Source: Combretum micranthum
Lineage: Eukaryota; Streptophyta; Magnoliopsida; Myrtales; Combretaceae
Reading direction: 5' to 3'
DNA: 64,000 nucleotides
NCBI GenBank assembly: GCA_024138025.1
Contig: JAMXBD010000168.1
Coordinates: 1,178,001-1,242,000 of the forward strand
Shown piece by piece: positions 36,546 to 46,750 of this stretch. The translations under genes and the position numbers were made by a program. How positions within the stretch are numbered: position 1 is the stretch's first letter; each line of letters starts with the position of its first letter. The notes beneath the pieces are model-generated. The model was not told the DNA's origin and did no database searches. It was given only the letters and a program-made list of their open reading frames with translations.

Positions 36546-38116
36546 AATGAGTGGCTTAGTAGGTAATTGATAGGGTGGATAGTATCGAGTAATGTTTGCT
36601 TACTCTTAAGAGGAAATAATGTGTTTAGTTCACCTTTATGGACCAATTGAACTAAATGATATTATTGATTAAGTTAAGTAGAGTTGTGTAATAGATGTTA
36701 ACCCTAGATAAGATTATTACTTTGTTTAGTAGGTATAAGAGTTATAGGTCTCGGACAGTTATAACAATCCCCTGAGCAACTGCTATTACTCGGGATTCCC
36801 AAGATTGAAATCAAAGTTTAAATACTCCAGTATTGTTTTACTTATTTAATCAAAGATAAACAAATTATTAATTGTTGCATTGCATTTAGCTTAAGTGTAC
36901 TTGTCACCTTGTATTTGCTTGTTTTATTGCGTATTGGGCCTTTGGCTCATGATACTACCTTGATGTTGATGAGGATTGGTATGATGATATAGGTTACAGG
37001 ACTAATTGGGAAGCCTTGTTAGATGAGTGGGATGGCTAGGAAACTCTGTGTGTGATCCAAGATGTTTTGTTCAAGTTTTCTTAAAGACTTTGAAGAAGAA
37101 ATGTATTTTTGTTATAGGTTTGTTGTTGAAGCCTTGTTTGTAATATAACATGTTAAGTTTTCTTTCAAGTTTTTATGATGAACTAGGTTTGTAAACTTTT
37201 GAAGTGTCACTTGTTGACACTAAAATTCCTCCCAAGTTTGGTAAAGTTGACCTACTCATGTAATGAGTAGTTTCATGTTAAAGTTTTATGATATTATCAT
37301 AGGTTTAAACAAACAATTAATACAAACATATTCTTTTTAGACAACCTTATGCATAATACTTGAATGTTTTATAATACTTAAGCATTATGCGTGGTTGGAG
37401 GATTTAACTTGCCTAATAATGGTATTTAGTAGGTCAAGTCTTTACAATTATTTAGTAAATATTGATTAAAATCAACTTGTTTATTTTTAAATTTATTATT
37501 TAGGCTCATGATATATATTTTTTTGTTGATGATGAATTATTGTTTTTTTAATAGTTTTTAACTTTATAAGTATGAATTTATTTATTTAGTTATAAACTCT
37601 TATTATAAATTAATTGTTTAATGTATTTCATCAGTGGATCATTTTAATCGTTGATTAATTTTGTTGATAGTTGATTTTTTATTTTGGCTAAATTTATTGA
37701 TAAATGATTGACTTGATGGTTCTATTAAAAATTATAAATTATGACTTACTATATATTGATTAGTGAATGTATTTTATTGGTGGATAACTGATTTTACAGA
37801 GAATTATAAATGAAAAGTATGATGGTTTCATAAAATATTTTGTCATGGTTTATAATATAAACTTTGTAAAGTGATATAAATATTTAAGTATCTACACAAA
37901 TGTAAAGCAACTAAAACAAAGAAAATTGTTGGTTAGAATTTTGATTTAATTTGTAATCCAAACCAAACCAAACTAAATATTTATTTAATGGTTTAGAAAT
38001 TTTTTAATTTGAACTAAATTGTTACTTAACGTTTAGTTTGGGATAGAAAAAAAAAAAAAACTAAACCGTAAATTATAGTTTGGTTTGGTTTTAGGACAAC
38101 CGAACCAACCAATCTG

Positions 38117-38625
38117 TGTCACAACCGAGGTTGTGGATGTAATGCCAGGACAGATAACTGCCACAGTCCCCCTAGTGATAATGGCCGACACCACCATTGC
38201 ATCATGGTGACCCCAACCAATGCATGCCCGCAGGGTATCACGGGCACTATAGATATTGTTACCCTCAGGATAGATTGACCCCAGTCTGTAGCCTTTAGGG
38301 ATCGAACCCATGACCTGAGGCTTTTGCCTGCCCCCAAGGCAGCACCTCTTACCAATTGAGCTGTAGCTTATGTCACACCCGCCCCCCAACCGAGGTTCTG
38401 GATGTGATGCCAGGACAGACAACTGCCACAGGCCCCCTAGTGATAATGGCCGACACCACCATTGCATCATGGTGATCCCAACCAACGCATGCCCCGCAAG
38501 GTATCACGGGCACTATAGATATTGTTACCCTCAGGATAGATTGACCCCAGTCTGCAGCCTTTAGGGATCGAACCCATAACCTGAGGCTTTTGCCTACCCC
38601 CAAGGCAGCACCTCTTACCAATTGA
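38117..38625 (-). repeat. Tandem pair of SINE-like units with pol III boxes
   Basis: Two direct copies, 38117-38370 and 38371-38625, are about 95% alike by eye. On the minus strand each has a B box GGTTCGATCCC and, about 45 bases earlier, AGCTCAATTGG, an A-box-like word. That is the layout of a tRNA-derived promoter at the 5' end of a SINE. The 3' part (minus strand) has no long A tail and ends near GTTGTGACA or GGGTGTGACA. The second copy lacks the first bases of the head. I do not recognise the family, and a TRIM-like LTR pair beginning TGTCACA is an alternative. Confidence 0.6.
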
Positions 38626-38761
38626 CCCCTAATATTGATGAAACAATCATATCACGTAAAATATAAAATCATCTTACAATTAGGACTTCAGTGTTTATGT
38701 TGTGTTGATCATATGAAAATTGTACCGATTTCATATTTTTTATGTTTGCTATATATGCAAA

Positions 38762-39112
38762 CATTTGGAGAACAACTACCACACGGGTCACTTACCAGCT
38801 TATCTTGGTAGTTTGCCGAGCTTGAAAGAACTATAAGAGCAATATATATCTATGAAGATCTCCATTAATGACTTCACTTAAAGATAATAAATTCCCAACA
38901 GAATAAAAAATTTAAATTTAATGACAAGCCATAAGAAAGTTGTCACAGTAACGTATTAGTGAAGTAATGCGATACTTGATTGGAATTTTTGCACTAATTT
39001 GTTTTAATTGTGCTATTAAAAGGCAAATTTTATGCTTGCAATGTACATAGAGAACAACTCTTTCAATGGGGAAATACCTCGAGAATTATTGAGTGGCAAT
39101 GTCAAACTCTAG
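38762..39112 (+). pseudogene. LRR receptor-like kinase fragment, two decayed exons
   Basis: Two short coding islands lie in the same frame. The first (38762-38833) reads HLENNYHTGHLPAYLGSLPS then LKEL. The second (39044-39103) reads YIENNSFNGEIPRELLSGNV. These are consecutive leucine-rich repeats ending the extracellular domain, as in plant malectin/LRR receptor kinases of the At1g67720 type. In those kinases ENNSF-GEIP-LL-GKV precedes the membrane segment. About 210 bp of AT-rich sequence between them fits an intron, and GTGAGT follows the second as a donor-like site. I find no other exons, membrane segment or kinase domain nearby, so this is a gene relic. A hAT-like element abuts it. Confidence 0.6.
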
Positions 39113-40023
39113 TGAGTACGCTATTTGTTTCATTTCCTTTTTTTTTTTTTTTTTTTGTTCTACATAAAAAGGATATACTTGATGTAGTTCATGTCCATTC
39201 TAGCTAAAGAAGATCACTTGAGTAAACTCCTCTTGTTTTTGGTGATTATAAAAGTATTTCTTTTACATGTTAATTAAAATTTGATATAAGAATCCATAAG
39301 TTGTCTGATCAAAATTAGATAAATGAATTGCGGTGCCTACTTGCTTCAAGATCTTTTCCTTTTCTTTCTATTTTAAAGAGATTTCAAGTGTGAAAATTTA
39401 TTTCTATTGTTCTAGTTTCTTCTTAACTTCTACTGCAAGATGAAGCGTACTAATATGTACAAATGACAATTTATTACTAATGTCTTTTACATTGTAGCTA
39501 TGAGGGAAATCTTGGACTACATACATAACATGTAATTTTTTTTATGAAACCTTTGACTTTTTCTTTCTTTTCTAAAGTTTCAAGTTTATTGTAATATATT
39601 CAATTTCATGCAATATTTAAGATTACTTTATTTTCATATATTCAAAATAAGCAGTCGGTGGAAAATAATTTAAAAAGTAATTTCAAATATCACAATTTAT
39701 GTAACATAGGGAATTTATTTATGTGTGCAAGTTGAAATCTATAACTTTCTTTAATTTAAGGAAAAATAAAAGGGAAAATAACAAAAACTATAAAAAAAAA
39801 ACGGAGGTATTTACCAAAATTCCTTAAAAGATTTGTATTTTAGTTTAAATATCGTTGGATAATACATAAAATATTTTCAGGTTAAGTTGTTAACAGTAAT
39901 TAAATGATTGTAAGATTATTAAAAACTAAATATCAAGACAACGAAAAAGTATCACTACCTTCAATAATATTCATGTTAACAAAAAAAAAATAATTAGTAG
40001 AAATAATACTATTAGTTTATCCA
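39113..40023. other. AT-rich spacer, no gene
   Basis: It contains a T run at about 39139-39157 and scattered A/T runs. I see no coding segment, terminal repeat or duplication in it. Confidence 0.5.
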
Positions 40024-40031
40024 ATTTTCAT

Positions 40032-40263
40032 AGGGTGGGTACATAATACCTAGGAACCTATACCTTATATTTAGTAGAGTACATGTTTCAGGATAGATAC
40101 AGGGTATAGAAGGCTCATACCCGTACCCTACCCTATGCGAGTAGGTTCCAAAAATTTTGTATCTAGAACTTACCTACTAACTCTTAATATCCATTTGAAA
40201 CCTATCCGATAGAGTAGGGTTCCAGTAGGTACCTTGTACGACAAGGGTTACCCATTCATCCCT
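40032..40263 (+). mobile_element. hAT-like MITE with GGGTA/TACCC words
   Basis: The 232-bp unit begins AGGGTGGGTA and ends GGGTTACCCATTCATCCCT. It is flanked by ATTTTCAT (40024-40031) and ATTTCCAT (40264-40271), an 8-bp duplication with one change. TACCC, GGGTA and TACCT words recur through it, as hAT subterminal repeats do. No coding capacity. Confidence 0.65.
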
Positions 40264-40271
40264 ATTTCCAT

Positions 40272-40929
40272 GTTTTATCAATCCTTCATAAACATTGTGT
40301 AAAAAAAACCAATTAGACCATGAACCAAATTGGACCACATCAAACTAAATTGAAATTTTTGTCTTCTTCAAACAATTCAATTCACAATTCGATTTGGTAA
40401 GAAGTAAATAGTTTGTGATTTGATTCATGACCCTAAACTAAACAGTTTTATATATTTTAAAAAAAATTAAACATATTGTTTTTTCTTCTAATTATTTTAA
40501 TAAAAAAATATATTTTTTATTTAGATATATATCATTTATAAGAATAAAATTAGATTTGTGGTGTCATATTTTGATTATTGAAGTGTGTCTTTGAATAAGT
40601 TAATTTATAGGTTTTAGTCTCTAATATTTTGAACTTTTTTTCCTTATATTACTGATTATTCCATTTCCATTACCTAGTTATTTATTGATTTATATAATTA
40701 ATAATGTGTTAATTAGAAACACAATAAATTAAAATCGCACCTCATATTATATTCTAATTCTATCAAATTTATTATAGCATTATAGTTCAAGATAATTAAA
40801 TAGAATATGGCTAGTATACAATACTGTTTTATGATGGATGAAACTTCTCTTTTTTATAAGATTTACATATTTAGTTAGATAAATAATTAATTTAAAAAGA
40901 ATAAATGTGAAGAATGGTGCCTAAATTCA
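40272..40929. other. AT-rich spacer with ACCAAATTGGACC-like words
   Basis: The part at 40300-40450 (ACCATGAACCAAATTGGACC, TTCAATTCACAATTCG, TTTGTGATTTGATTCATGA) resembles 42900-43030 in the same orientation and may be a second copy of the same old element. The rest is AT-rich with no gene seen. Confidence 0.35.
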
Positions 40930-41156
40930 GGCAAAAATATACAATTAGGTATTTAAACTTCAAACTTGATCAATTTAATACTAAACTTTGAAATGATCAA
41001 TTTATTACTTAAAAGAACTTTTTGTGTACAATAAACAATATTATCGAGTTACTATTGGCATGCACAAAAAGTTATTTAGGTATTAAATTAATCAATTTTA
41101 AAATTCAAGTACTAAATTGATTGATTTTAAGGTTGAGGTACCTAATTGTACATTTT
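40930..41156. mobile_element. Fold-back MITE with about 95-bp arms
   Basis: The left arm starts near 40934 with AAAAATATACAATTAGGTAT and runs to about 41030 (AACTTTTTGTGTACA). The right arm, about 41060-41154, is its inverted copy (TGCACAAAAAGTTATTTAGG to GGTACCTAATTGTACATTTT). The loop is about 30 bp. Transcribed, it would form a long hairpin. I found no clear target duplication, so the family is open. Confidence 0.65.
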
Positions 41157-41159
41157 GTT

Positions 41160-41887
41160 TAGAGCTATGCCAACGCGTTGTGAGGGCCAACATTTTTAGC
41201 CCAACTTACCTCGCACAAGTTGGTGGTTTATGCGGGCTAACCTGCGAACCCGCTATTATATTTTTTTATTGAAAAAATTCATATGAATTCAATTTAGATT
41301 TAGATTTTTAATAATTCAAATATAGAATATATTTCTTTTATCGCACTAATTACCTATATACTAATCCTAGATGATAATGGTGTATAGAAAAATTATAGCT
41401 TCTATTTTGAAATTTTTTATCTCAACATAAAAGGATTTATTTTAACTAATGGAAATTAGAATTCATTCCATTTTTTCTCTTTGGCATGGCAAGGAAAACA
41501 TCATGAAAAATATCAATTGATATTATGTTGCTTATTTTAAATAGAGGCATCTAAATATCTAATAAATATAAAAGAAAAAGTATTGATAAAATGACTAAAG
41601 ATATAATAAACATAAAAATTGAAAGTTTAAAACATAATACCTATAAAAATTGCTAATAGGAAATAAAGAGGGTAATGTACTAGGGTTTTTTTTTTAAAAA
41701 TTTATATTTCTTTCTTTTTTTTTAATGTGTATTAAGTGCTGGTTTGTGGGCCAACCCGACCCGCAGTAGTTTAGCCCACTTCAATTCCCGGGTTATGTGG
41801 GGTGGGCTAAAATTTTTAGCCTAACCTATATTTTTTTGCATGTTATGTGGGTTGGCCCGCATAACCCCTACTATATGCACATCTCTA
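41160..41887. mobile_element. hAT-like element with GCGGGTTGGCC words
   Basis: It begins TAGAGCTATGCC and ends TATATGCACATCTCTA, so the ends TAGAGCTATGC and TAGAGATGTGC are an imperfect inverted repeat. Clusters of GCGGGCTAACC, GGGCCAACCCGACCCGC and GGGTTGGCCCGC lie near both ends. The flanking octamers ATTTTGTT and CTTTTTTC agree at only five positions, so the call rests on the termini and subterminal words. Confidence 0.45.
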
Positions 41888-42009
41888 CTTTTTTCAAATT
41901 TTGCGTACCATTTATGACGTTAACTCTTTTAAATATTTATACTATTAAAGCAAAACTACTCCCTTTTGTGTCTTTAGTGTAAATATTTTTAGTATAAATA
42001 TTTATAATA

Positions 42010-42418
42010 TAGTGTCTTTAGCATATGGGCGTAAAATATTTTTCATATCCCTGAAATCATGAAATTAAATAGGGTTTGAATAAAATGAAATAAGGGTCGA
42101 ATAGACATAGTATTTTCATTTTTTAGCATATGGGCATACAATATTTTTTGTATCATTGAAATAATGAAATTAAATAGGGTTTGAATAGAATTAAATAGAG
42201 ATTGAATAGACATAGTCTTAAAATATTTTTGATATTCCTAAAATCATGAAATGAAATAGGGTTTGAATAGAATTAAATAGGGGTTGAATAGATATGGTCT
42301 TTTCCTTTTTTAACATATGGGCATATAATATTTTTTGTATCTCTGAAATCATGAAATTAAATAAGGTGTGAATAGAATTAAATAGAGGTTGAATAGACAT
42401 AGTCTTTTCCTTTTTTAG
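42010..42418 (+). repeat. Tandem minisatellite of about 95-110 bp
   Basis: Units starting near 42020, 42125, 42218 (shortened) and 42310 share the words GCATATGGGCATA, AATATTTTTTGTAT, CTGAAATCATGAAATTAAAT, GGGTTTGAATAGAATTAAAT and GGTTGAATAGACATAGTC. About 3.7 copies are present, roughly 90% alike by eye. No coding potential. Confidence 0.8.
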
Positions 42419-42644
42419 TTTATATCTTTATATACCTATTTAAAGCTTTGATACATATTTATGCATGATAGTTACCCAATATTGAGAAGTTACATGTGGA
42501 AAATATAATTGTAAATATGATTTGTAATTAATTTTTTAATTTCTAGGACTAATTAAGGCTGTCCTCTTCCAACCTGTAAAATTTGTGTAGTGATAAGAAA
42601 TATGTGATTGAAATCTATTAATAGAATGTATTTTATTTTATGAA

Positions 42645-43085
42645 TAACACAAACGGTTCAAACCATAAATCGAACTATTTCTTTTTTGTTTGAAAAAATT
42701 ACGAATAAACTTGTATAAATATGCATGAAATTAATAAAAAAAACAAACCATAATATACAGTTCGACTCAATTCAAATGGGTAGGCCTGGTTGAATTGCAC
42801 CATGCCCACCCTTATCCTTCATAATTGCTTAAACTGAATATGTGTTTTTATGAATTTATTAATTTTTTGATTTTATAGATATTAGCCGATTTAGTAAAGG
42901 TTTGTGCAAAAAAACTGATAGAACTGCGAATCGATCTGAATTGGACCGGATCATATTGAACCAGACCAAATTTTTGTTTTTTTCCTAAACGGTTCGGTTC
43001 ATGATTCAGTTTAGAGTCATGAATCGAATCGAATCGAACCGTTTCACCTTTAAACAAGTTAAATAAAATAATAACCATTAATAAT
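42645..43085. repeat. AT-rich DNA with CGGTTCGGTTC-like words
   Basis: AAACGGTTCAAACC, GAACTGCGAATCGATCTG, AAACGGTTCGGTTCATGATT and GAATCGAATCGAATCGAACC cluster here in the style of hAT subterminal repeats. CATGCCCACCCTTA at about 42800 could be a hAT terminus. No matching other end or duplication was found. Confidence 0.3.
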
Positions 43086-43950
43086 CGGACCACACAAAAT
43101 TTGTACAATCCCGTGATGGGTCTGTACGGTCTATATCTTACTTTTAAATTGATTGTGAAAAAAAATTAATGTAAAAAAAATTATGGACTCAATCATAGTT
43201 GCAATTAATCCGAGTTGTTTAATCGTCTAACACTATCGGCCCTGTTAAAACCACAATAACACTAATTCTTTTTAAAGAAGAGTTTCATGAACTTTTTTCC
43301 CTTTTTTTTTCCCCTTTCTCTGGTTAAGTGTGGCAAGAGCATATATGTCAGTATCAAATTTAATAAACCATTTTGTCAGGTCCTATAAAAATGTCTATGC
43401 TCTAAATAAATATCAAATCCAAGGTTAATGCTTATCGAAGAATTCAACTCTTTTTAGGTAAGAATTCAACTTTATTGATTAAGCTGAGAAACTTGATGAG
43501 GGGATTCTTAAATTCTTATACCAGGAACTATCTTTTAATATCGTTTTCTAGTAAACAAACGATTTCAAAATTTTACTAAATCGAAATCAAGAAGTTGGGA
43601 GAGAGAGAGAAGCCCTTCGAATATTTACTACTTCTATGCATACTAAAGTCTGCTCATGGAGATTAAGCTTGCATTTATTTTGGTCCCATGTTCTTCCCTC
43701 TCTACTTGATGAATTTCAAATTGAGACATTATATGAGAAGCTTTTGTAGCTTTATCAAATTAATCTACACCCTTTTATTAATAATTATATTCTCGAGGTG
43801 ATGCATGATTAGCCCGTTTGATAACGAGGCATGCAACAGATTAGATGCTTCAATGGACAGAAATGGAGTCATGGTTTGGTTCTCTTCATGATCAGTACAC
43901 ACTTAATAATCCAAATAATTACCGTCTTCACCGTTGATGATTTAGACTTT
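43086..43950. other. AT-rich spacer, no gene
   Basis: No coding segment or repeat boundary is seen. A GAGAGAGAGAGAAG run lies near 43600. Confidence 0.5.
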
Positions 43951-43960
43951 TTATAAAATA

Positions 43961-45248
43961 GGGTTAACTACAAAAAGCTTATCCGGGCTTTTACCTATTT
44001 ACAAACACATAATTCGAGGTTGATATAAGGTCAAGTCGCGCCTAAAACAAATATGTAAACTTAACACTTTTTTAACCCTAGCACAAATACATTAACCTAG
44101 CACAAATATATAAACCTAACGCTTTTTTAACTATAGCACAAAATATAATAACCTTAGAATAAATATATGAACCTAGCACAAGTGGCAAGTATACCACATG
44201 ACCTCATAATTTTTAATATAATCTGTATTAATTTTTTTAACATATATACAATTTTCATTCAAAAATATTAATATTATTAAATACTTTTAGAAATACTTGT
44301 ACCATTATCTTGTTTGTCTTAAACAGGTTATTTTAATAAAAAAATATTATTAAATAAATTTAAATAATTAAATAATATTTTTTTTTTAAACCAAACAATT
44401 AAAAAATAATGTTGACAAATATTAAAAAAAAGAAATTGTTGGTACTTTCCACTTACCATCACCATCGGTATTAACCCTGAATGTGGCTGGACACCCCATT
44501 TTTTGGTATAGCTTTGTTTTGTCGGATGCTCTTGTCCTGTCGTAGTCCTTGTCACTGCTTCGCGTGCCTTGCCTTGGAAAGCTGAATCCCACAAAAATTG
44601 CATTCTGTGCAAGTTCTCCACATCTCCGGTGATGAAAACTCCATTAATTTGATGTCTTTCGAGTTAAGGCTCGTATAGGAATTGCTGTCATGCATGCTAA
44701 ATGTTTCAACACATGTACGTGGCCTCCTCAAGACTATCTTCATGTGTCCCTTCATCCTTGAGAACTTCCTTCTCATCCGACAAGTTATGCGGCCACCCTG
44801 TGACATCGTTTGCTTTTCCTAGATTTTTTCCTCTAACCTAACAACACTTATCCCAACATCTTCAAGACCTTCATAGGCTAGTTGTTGATCTACTCCACCA
44901 TCTTCGTAAGCTGATTGTTTTCCTTCGGAAAGCTTCATCAGAGTGTTGAAGAACCGAATGGCAAATGGCTTGCACAATTTTTAACTTATTTAATCTTTTT
45001 TTCATATAATTTTTTGGTATTTTCTAAAACAATTGTTAATATCTTATTTATGTAAATTTATTTGATATTTTTTTATTAAATTAACTTTTTTAGACCAAGA
45101 AGATTTGGTTTATGTGTTTCCAAAAGTATCTAATGATATTAATATTTTAATATAACTTGAATCACCTAATTATAAAGAAGTTAATGTAAATAATATATTT
45201 GTAAATACGTAAAAATTCAGGTAAGTTTTTGCTTTTTTTTAATAAACC
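43961..45248. mobile_element. Mutator-like element with captured GC-richer DNA
   Basis: The 1,288-bp unit starts GGGTTAACTACAAAAAGC and ends with the complement of GGTTTATTAAAAAAAAGC. The terminal inverted repeats extend over about 55 imperfect bases (CTTATCCGGGCTTTTACC against ACTTACCTGAATTTTTACG). Both flanks are TTATAAAATA (43951-43960 and 45249-45258), a perfect 10-bp direct repeat. Mutator-like elements make duplications of about 9-11 bp. The left subterminal part has CCTAGCACAAATATAT repeats. The centre, 44430-44980, is clearly richer in G and C and looks like a captured gene fragment. No transposase is visible. Confidence 0.78.
44430..44980. other. Unidentified GC-richer cargo of the Mutator-like element
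   Basis: The longest open stretches are on the minus strand: 44806-44552 (starts MSQGGRITCRMRRKF, contains CTECNFCGIQLSK) and, in another frame, 44621-44328 (starts MENLHRMQFLWDSAF). I do not recognise either, and the base composition alone suggests a gene origin. It could be exons of a host gene carried as in Pack-MULEs. Confidence 0.4.
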
Positions 45249-45415
45249 TTATAAAATAAGAAAGATGATTGTCATACGTTACCATACAACGCATCATGTT
45301 GGCGCACATCTTTTAAAATATTATTATATGAGAATTTTTCGAAAGAAGAAACTAAGAAAGAAAAATCATTGTTTTATGGAGAGGAGTCATTTGACGACAT
45401 CTGGCAGTGAAAGAC

Positions 45416-45420
45416 AAAAA
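45416..45420 (-). terminator. Pol III terminator of the tRNA-Glu gene
   Basis: TTTTT on the minus strand begins directly after the last base of the tRNA. Confidence 0.8.
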
Positions 45421-45493
45421 TTCCGTTGCCGGGAATCGGACCCGGGTCTTTCGGGTGAGAGCCGAATATCCTAACCGACTAGACTACAACGGA
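45421..45493 (-). tRNA. tRNA-Glu (anticodon CTC)
   Basis: The 73-nt minus-strand sequence opens TCCGTTGTAGTCTAG and closes GGCAACGGA plus discriminator A. The seven-base acceptor stem (TCCGTTG with CAACGGA) is fully paired. The anticodon arm is TTCGG-CTCTCAC-CCGAA, placing CTC at positions 34-36, so it reads GAG glutamate codons. The T arm stem CCGGG/CCCGG is intact. One oddity: the T loop has TCC where TTC is almost universal (position 55), which also changes the B box to GGTCCGATTCC. A T5 terminator follows at once. No intron. It is the only likely working host gene in the window. Confidence 0.93.
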
Positions 45494-45595
45494 TCGTGTG
45501 CCATGGTTCAAACCTTTTAAACCTTTTTCAGCAAGCCTATCCACCCTGCCTTCTAACTTTACAAGGCAAATATTGATGTCACAACTAGGGTTACA

Positions 45596-45899
45596 AACAA
45601 ATCGAGTCGAGTCAAGTCGATACAAAACTCAAACTCAACTCGATTTAATACTCAATAAACTTGAAGTCAACTTAATTTAATACTTGATAAGTTCGAACTC
45701 GACTCGATTAAGTTCGAACTCGACTCGATTAAGCTTGCAAACTCATAGAGCCAAGTATTTTAAAGCTTGAATTCAAGCTTAGTAGCTACTTGACTAACTC
45801 GAACTCAAGCTTGATTCGATTGTAAGCGAGTCAAATTTGAACTTTCGTCTAGTCGAACTCGAATAGTTCGCGGGCTATTTCGACTGACTTACAGTCCTA
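45596..45899. mobile_element. hAT-like MITE with CGAGTCGAACTC words
   Basis: The 304-bp unit begins TAGGGTTACAAACAAATCGAG and ends TCGACTGACTTACAGTCCTA, an imperfect inverted repeat. Many ACTCGACTCGATT, CGAACTCGAA and GAGTCGAGTC words fill it. The flanking octamers GTCACAAC and GTAATAGC agree at five positions. Form and ends are typical of non-coding plant hAT elements. Confidence 0.55.
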
Positions 45900-46750
45900 G
45901 TAATAGCTATAAGATCGTAATTGATGAGACTAGCACTTCATCCATACTGCCAAGCAAGAGGTTAAGCTTTAGCATAGAAATGAAATGGACCGTAAAGTTA
46001 TGTGAAGGATTTCCATATAAATACTAAATCCATCTAAAAATATGTAGGCTTTGGTTAATTTGTTTTATTGTACTCATTTTGATATCTTTTATTTTAATAT
46101 TTTGGTATTTTTTTATTATTTTTAAATAGATTATTTGTAAAAATATATATAATAAAAAGTGAGTATTTTTACTTTTAAACAAATCAAATAGACTAGAAGC
46201 AAATAATATATATATATATATATATCGGATAAAGATACCAATTCAGCTATACTATTAGAAAGATAGCAAGGAGTCGTTTGACTCCATTCACGTACAGTAT
46301 GCTCTACATTTTCATTTTCGTTTTCCTTTTTTTTTTCCATATTAGCAAAATTTTCTACACATAAAGTAATTCAACCCCATTAAACCAACACAAGACATTC
46401 ACCCATAGCGACCAACCATTACCCATTGTGCATAGCTTTTAATTACAAACGCCAGGCAAGGAATTGACCAAGTTGATGTGGATCAATAATAGTGAAGGGG
46501 TATTGAGAGCTTTGATGTTTTATCTTCACTCATATCCATCCAAACGCTATCTGAAAGAAAAAAAGAAGAAGATAGGTAGTTCCTTTTTAGCAACACCCTT
46601 TATTGATGATGTGTCGACTAGTAATGTGGTATCATATGTGATCTCACTTTCTTATATGGCACACATTCAGTGAAGGATGTTGCCAAAAATAGATAATCTA
46701 AGGACATACCCATCTTTTACTCCTATCAAGGATTGTTCTATGTGATTGTG
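45900..46750. other. AT-rich spacer with a TA microsatellite
   Basis: An AT dinucleotide run lies near 46206-46225. I recognise no gene or mobile element. Confidence 0.5.

Larger units (their letters stand above)
34308..38631 (+). mobile_element. hAT-like element, 4.3 kb, non-coding, with nested DNA
   Basis: It begins TAGGGGCGGCAAAA and ends ACCCCTA. It is flanked by ATATCGAT (34300-34307) and ATATTGAT (38632-38639), an 8-bp duplication with one change. Both ends hold clusters of GGTTTGGTTT/AACCAAACC words (34340-34490 and 37950-38110), as expected for hAT subterminal repeats. No transposase is visible. The middle contains LTR-like text (34800-37250) with short repeats, and SINE-like units sit six bases from the right terminus. 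The boundaries depend on the duplication and TAGGGG ends. Confidence 0.62.

Noticed and set aside
38250..38370. Possible tRNA gene because of a perfect B box
   Set aside because: No acceptor stem pairing or anticodon arm; fits a tRNA-derived SINE head better.
38033..38621. Minus-strand frames of 78 to 150 codons with repeated VRGAALGAGKSLRSW-type starts
   Set aside because: They fall within the tandem SINE-like units; the repeat of the peptide follows from the DNA repeat.
40032..42815. A single large hAT element from TAGGGTGGG to CCCACCCTTA
   Set aside because: Flanking octamers do not match, whereas the short unit ending at 40263 has a good duplication.
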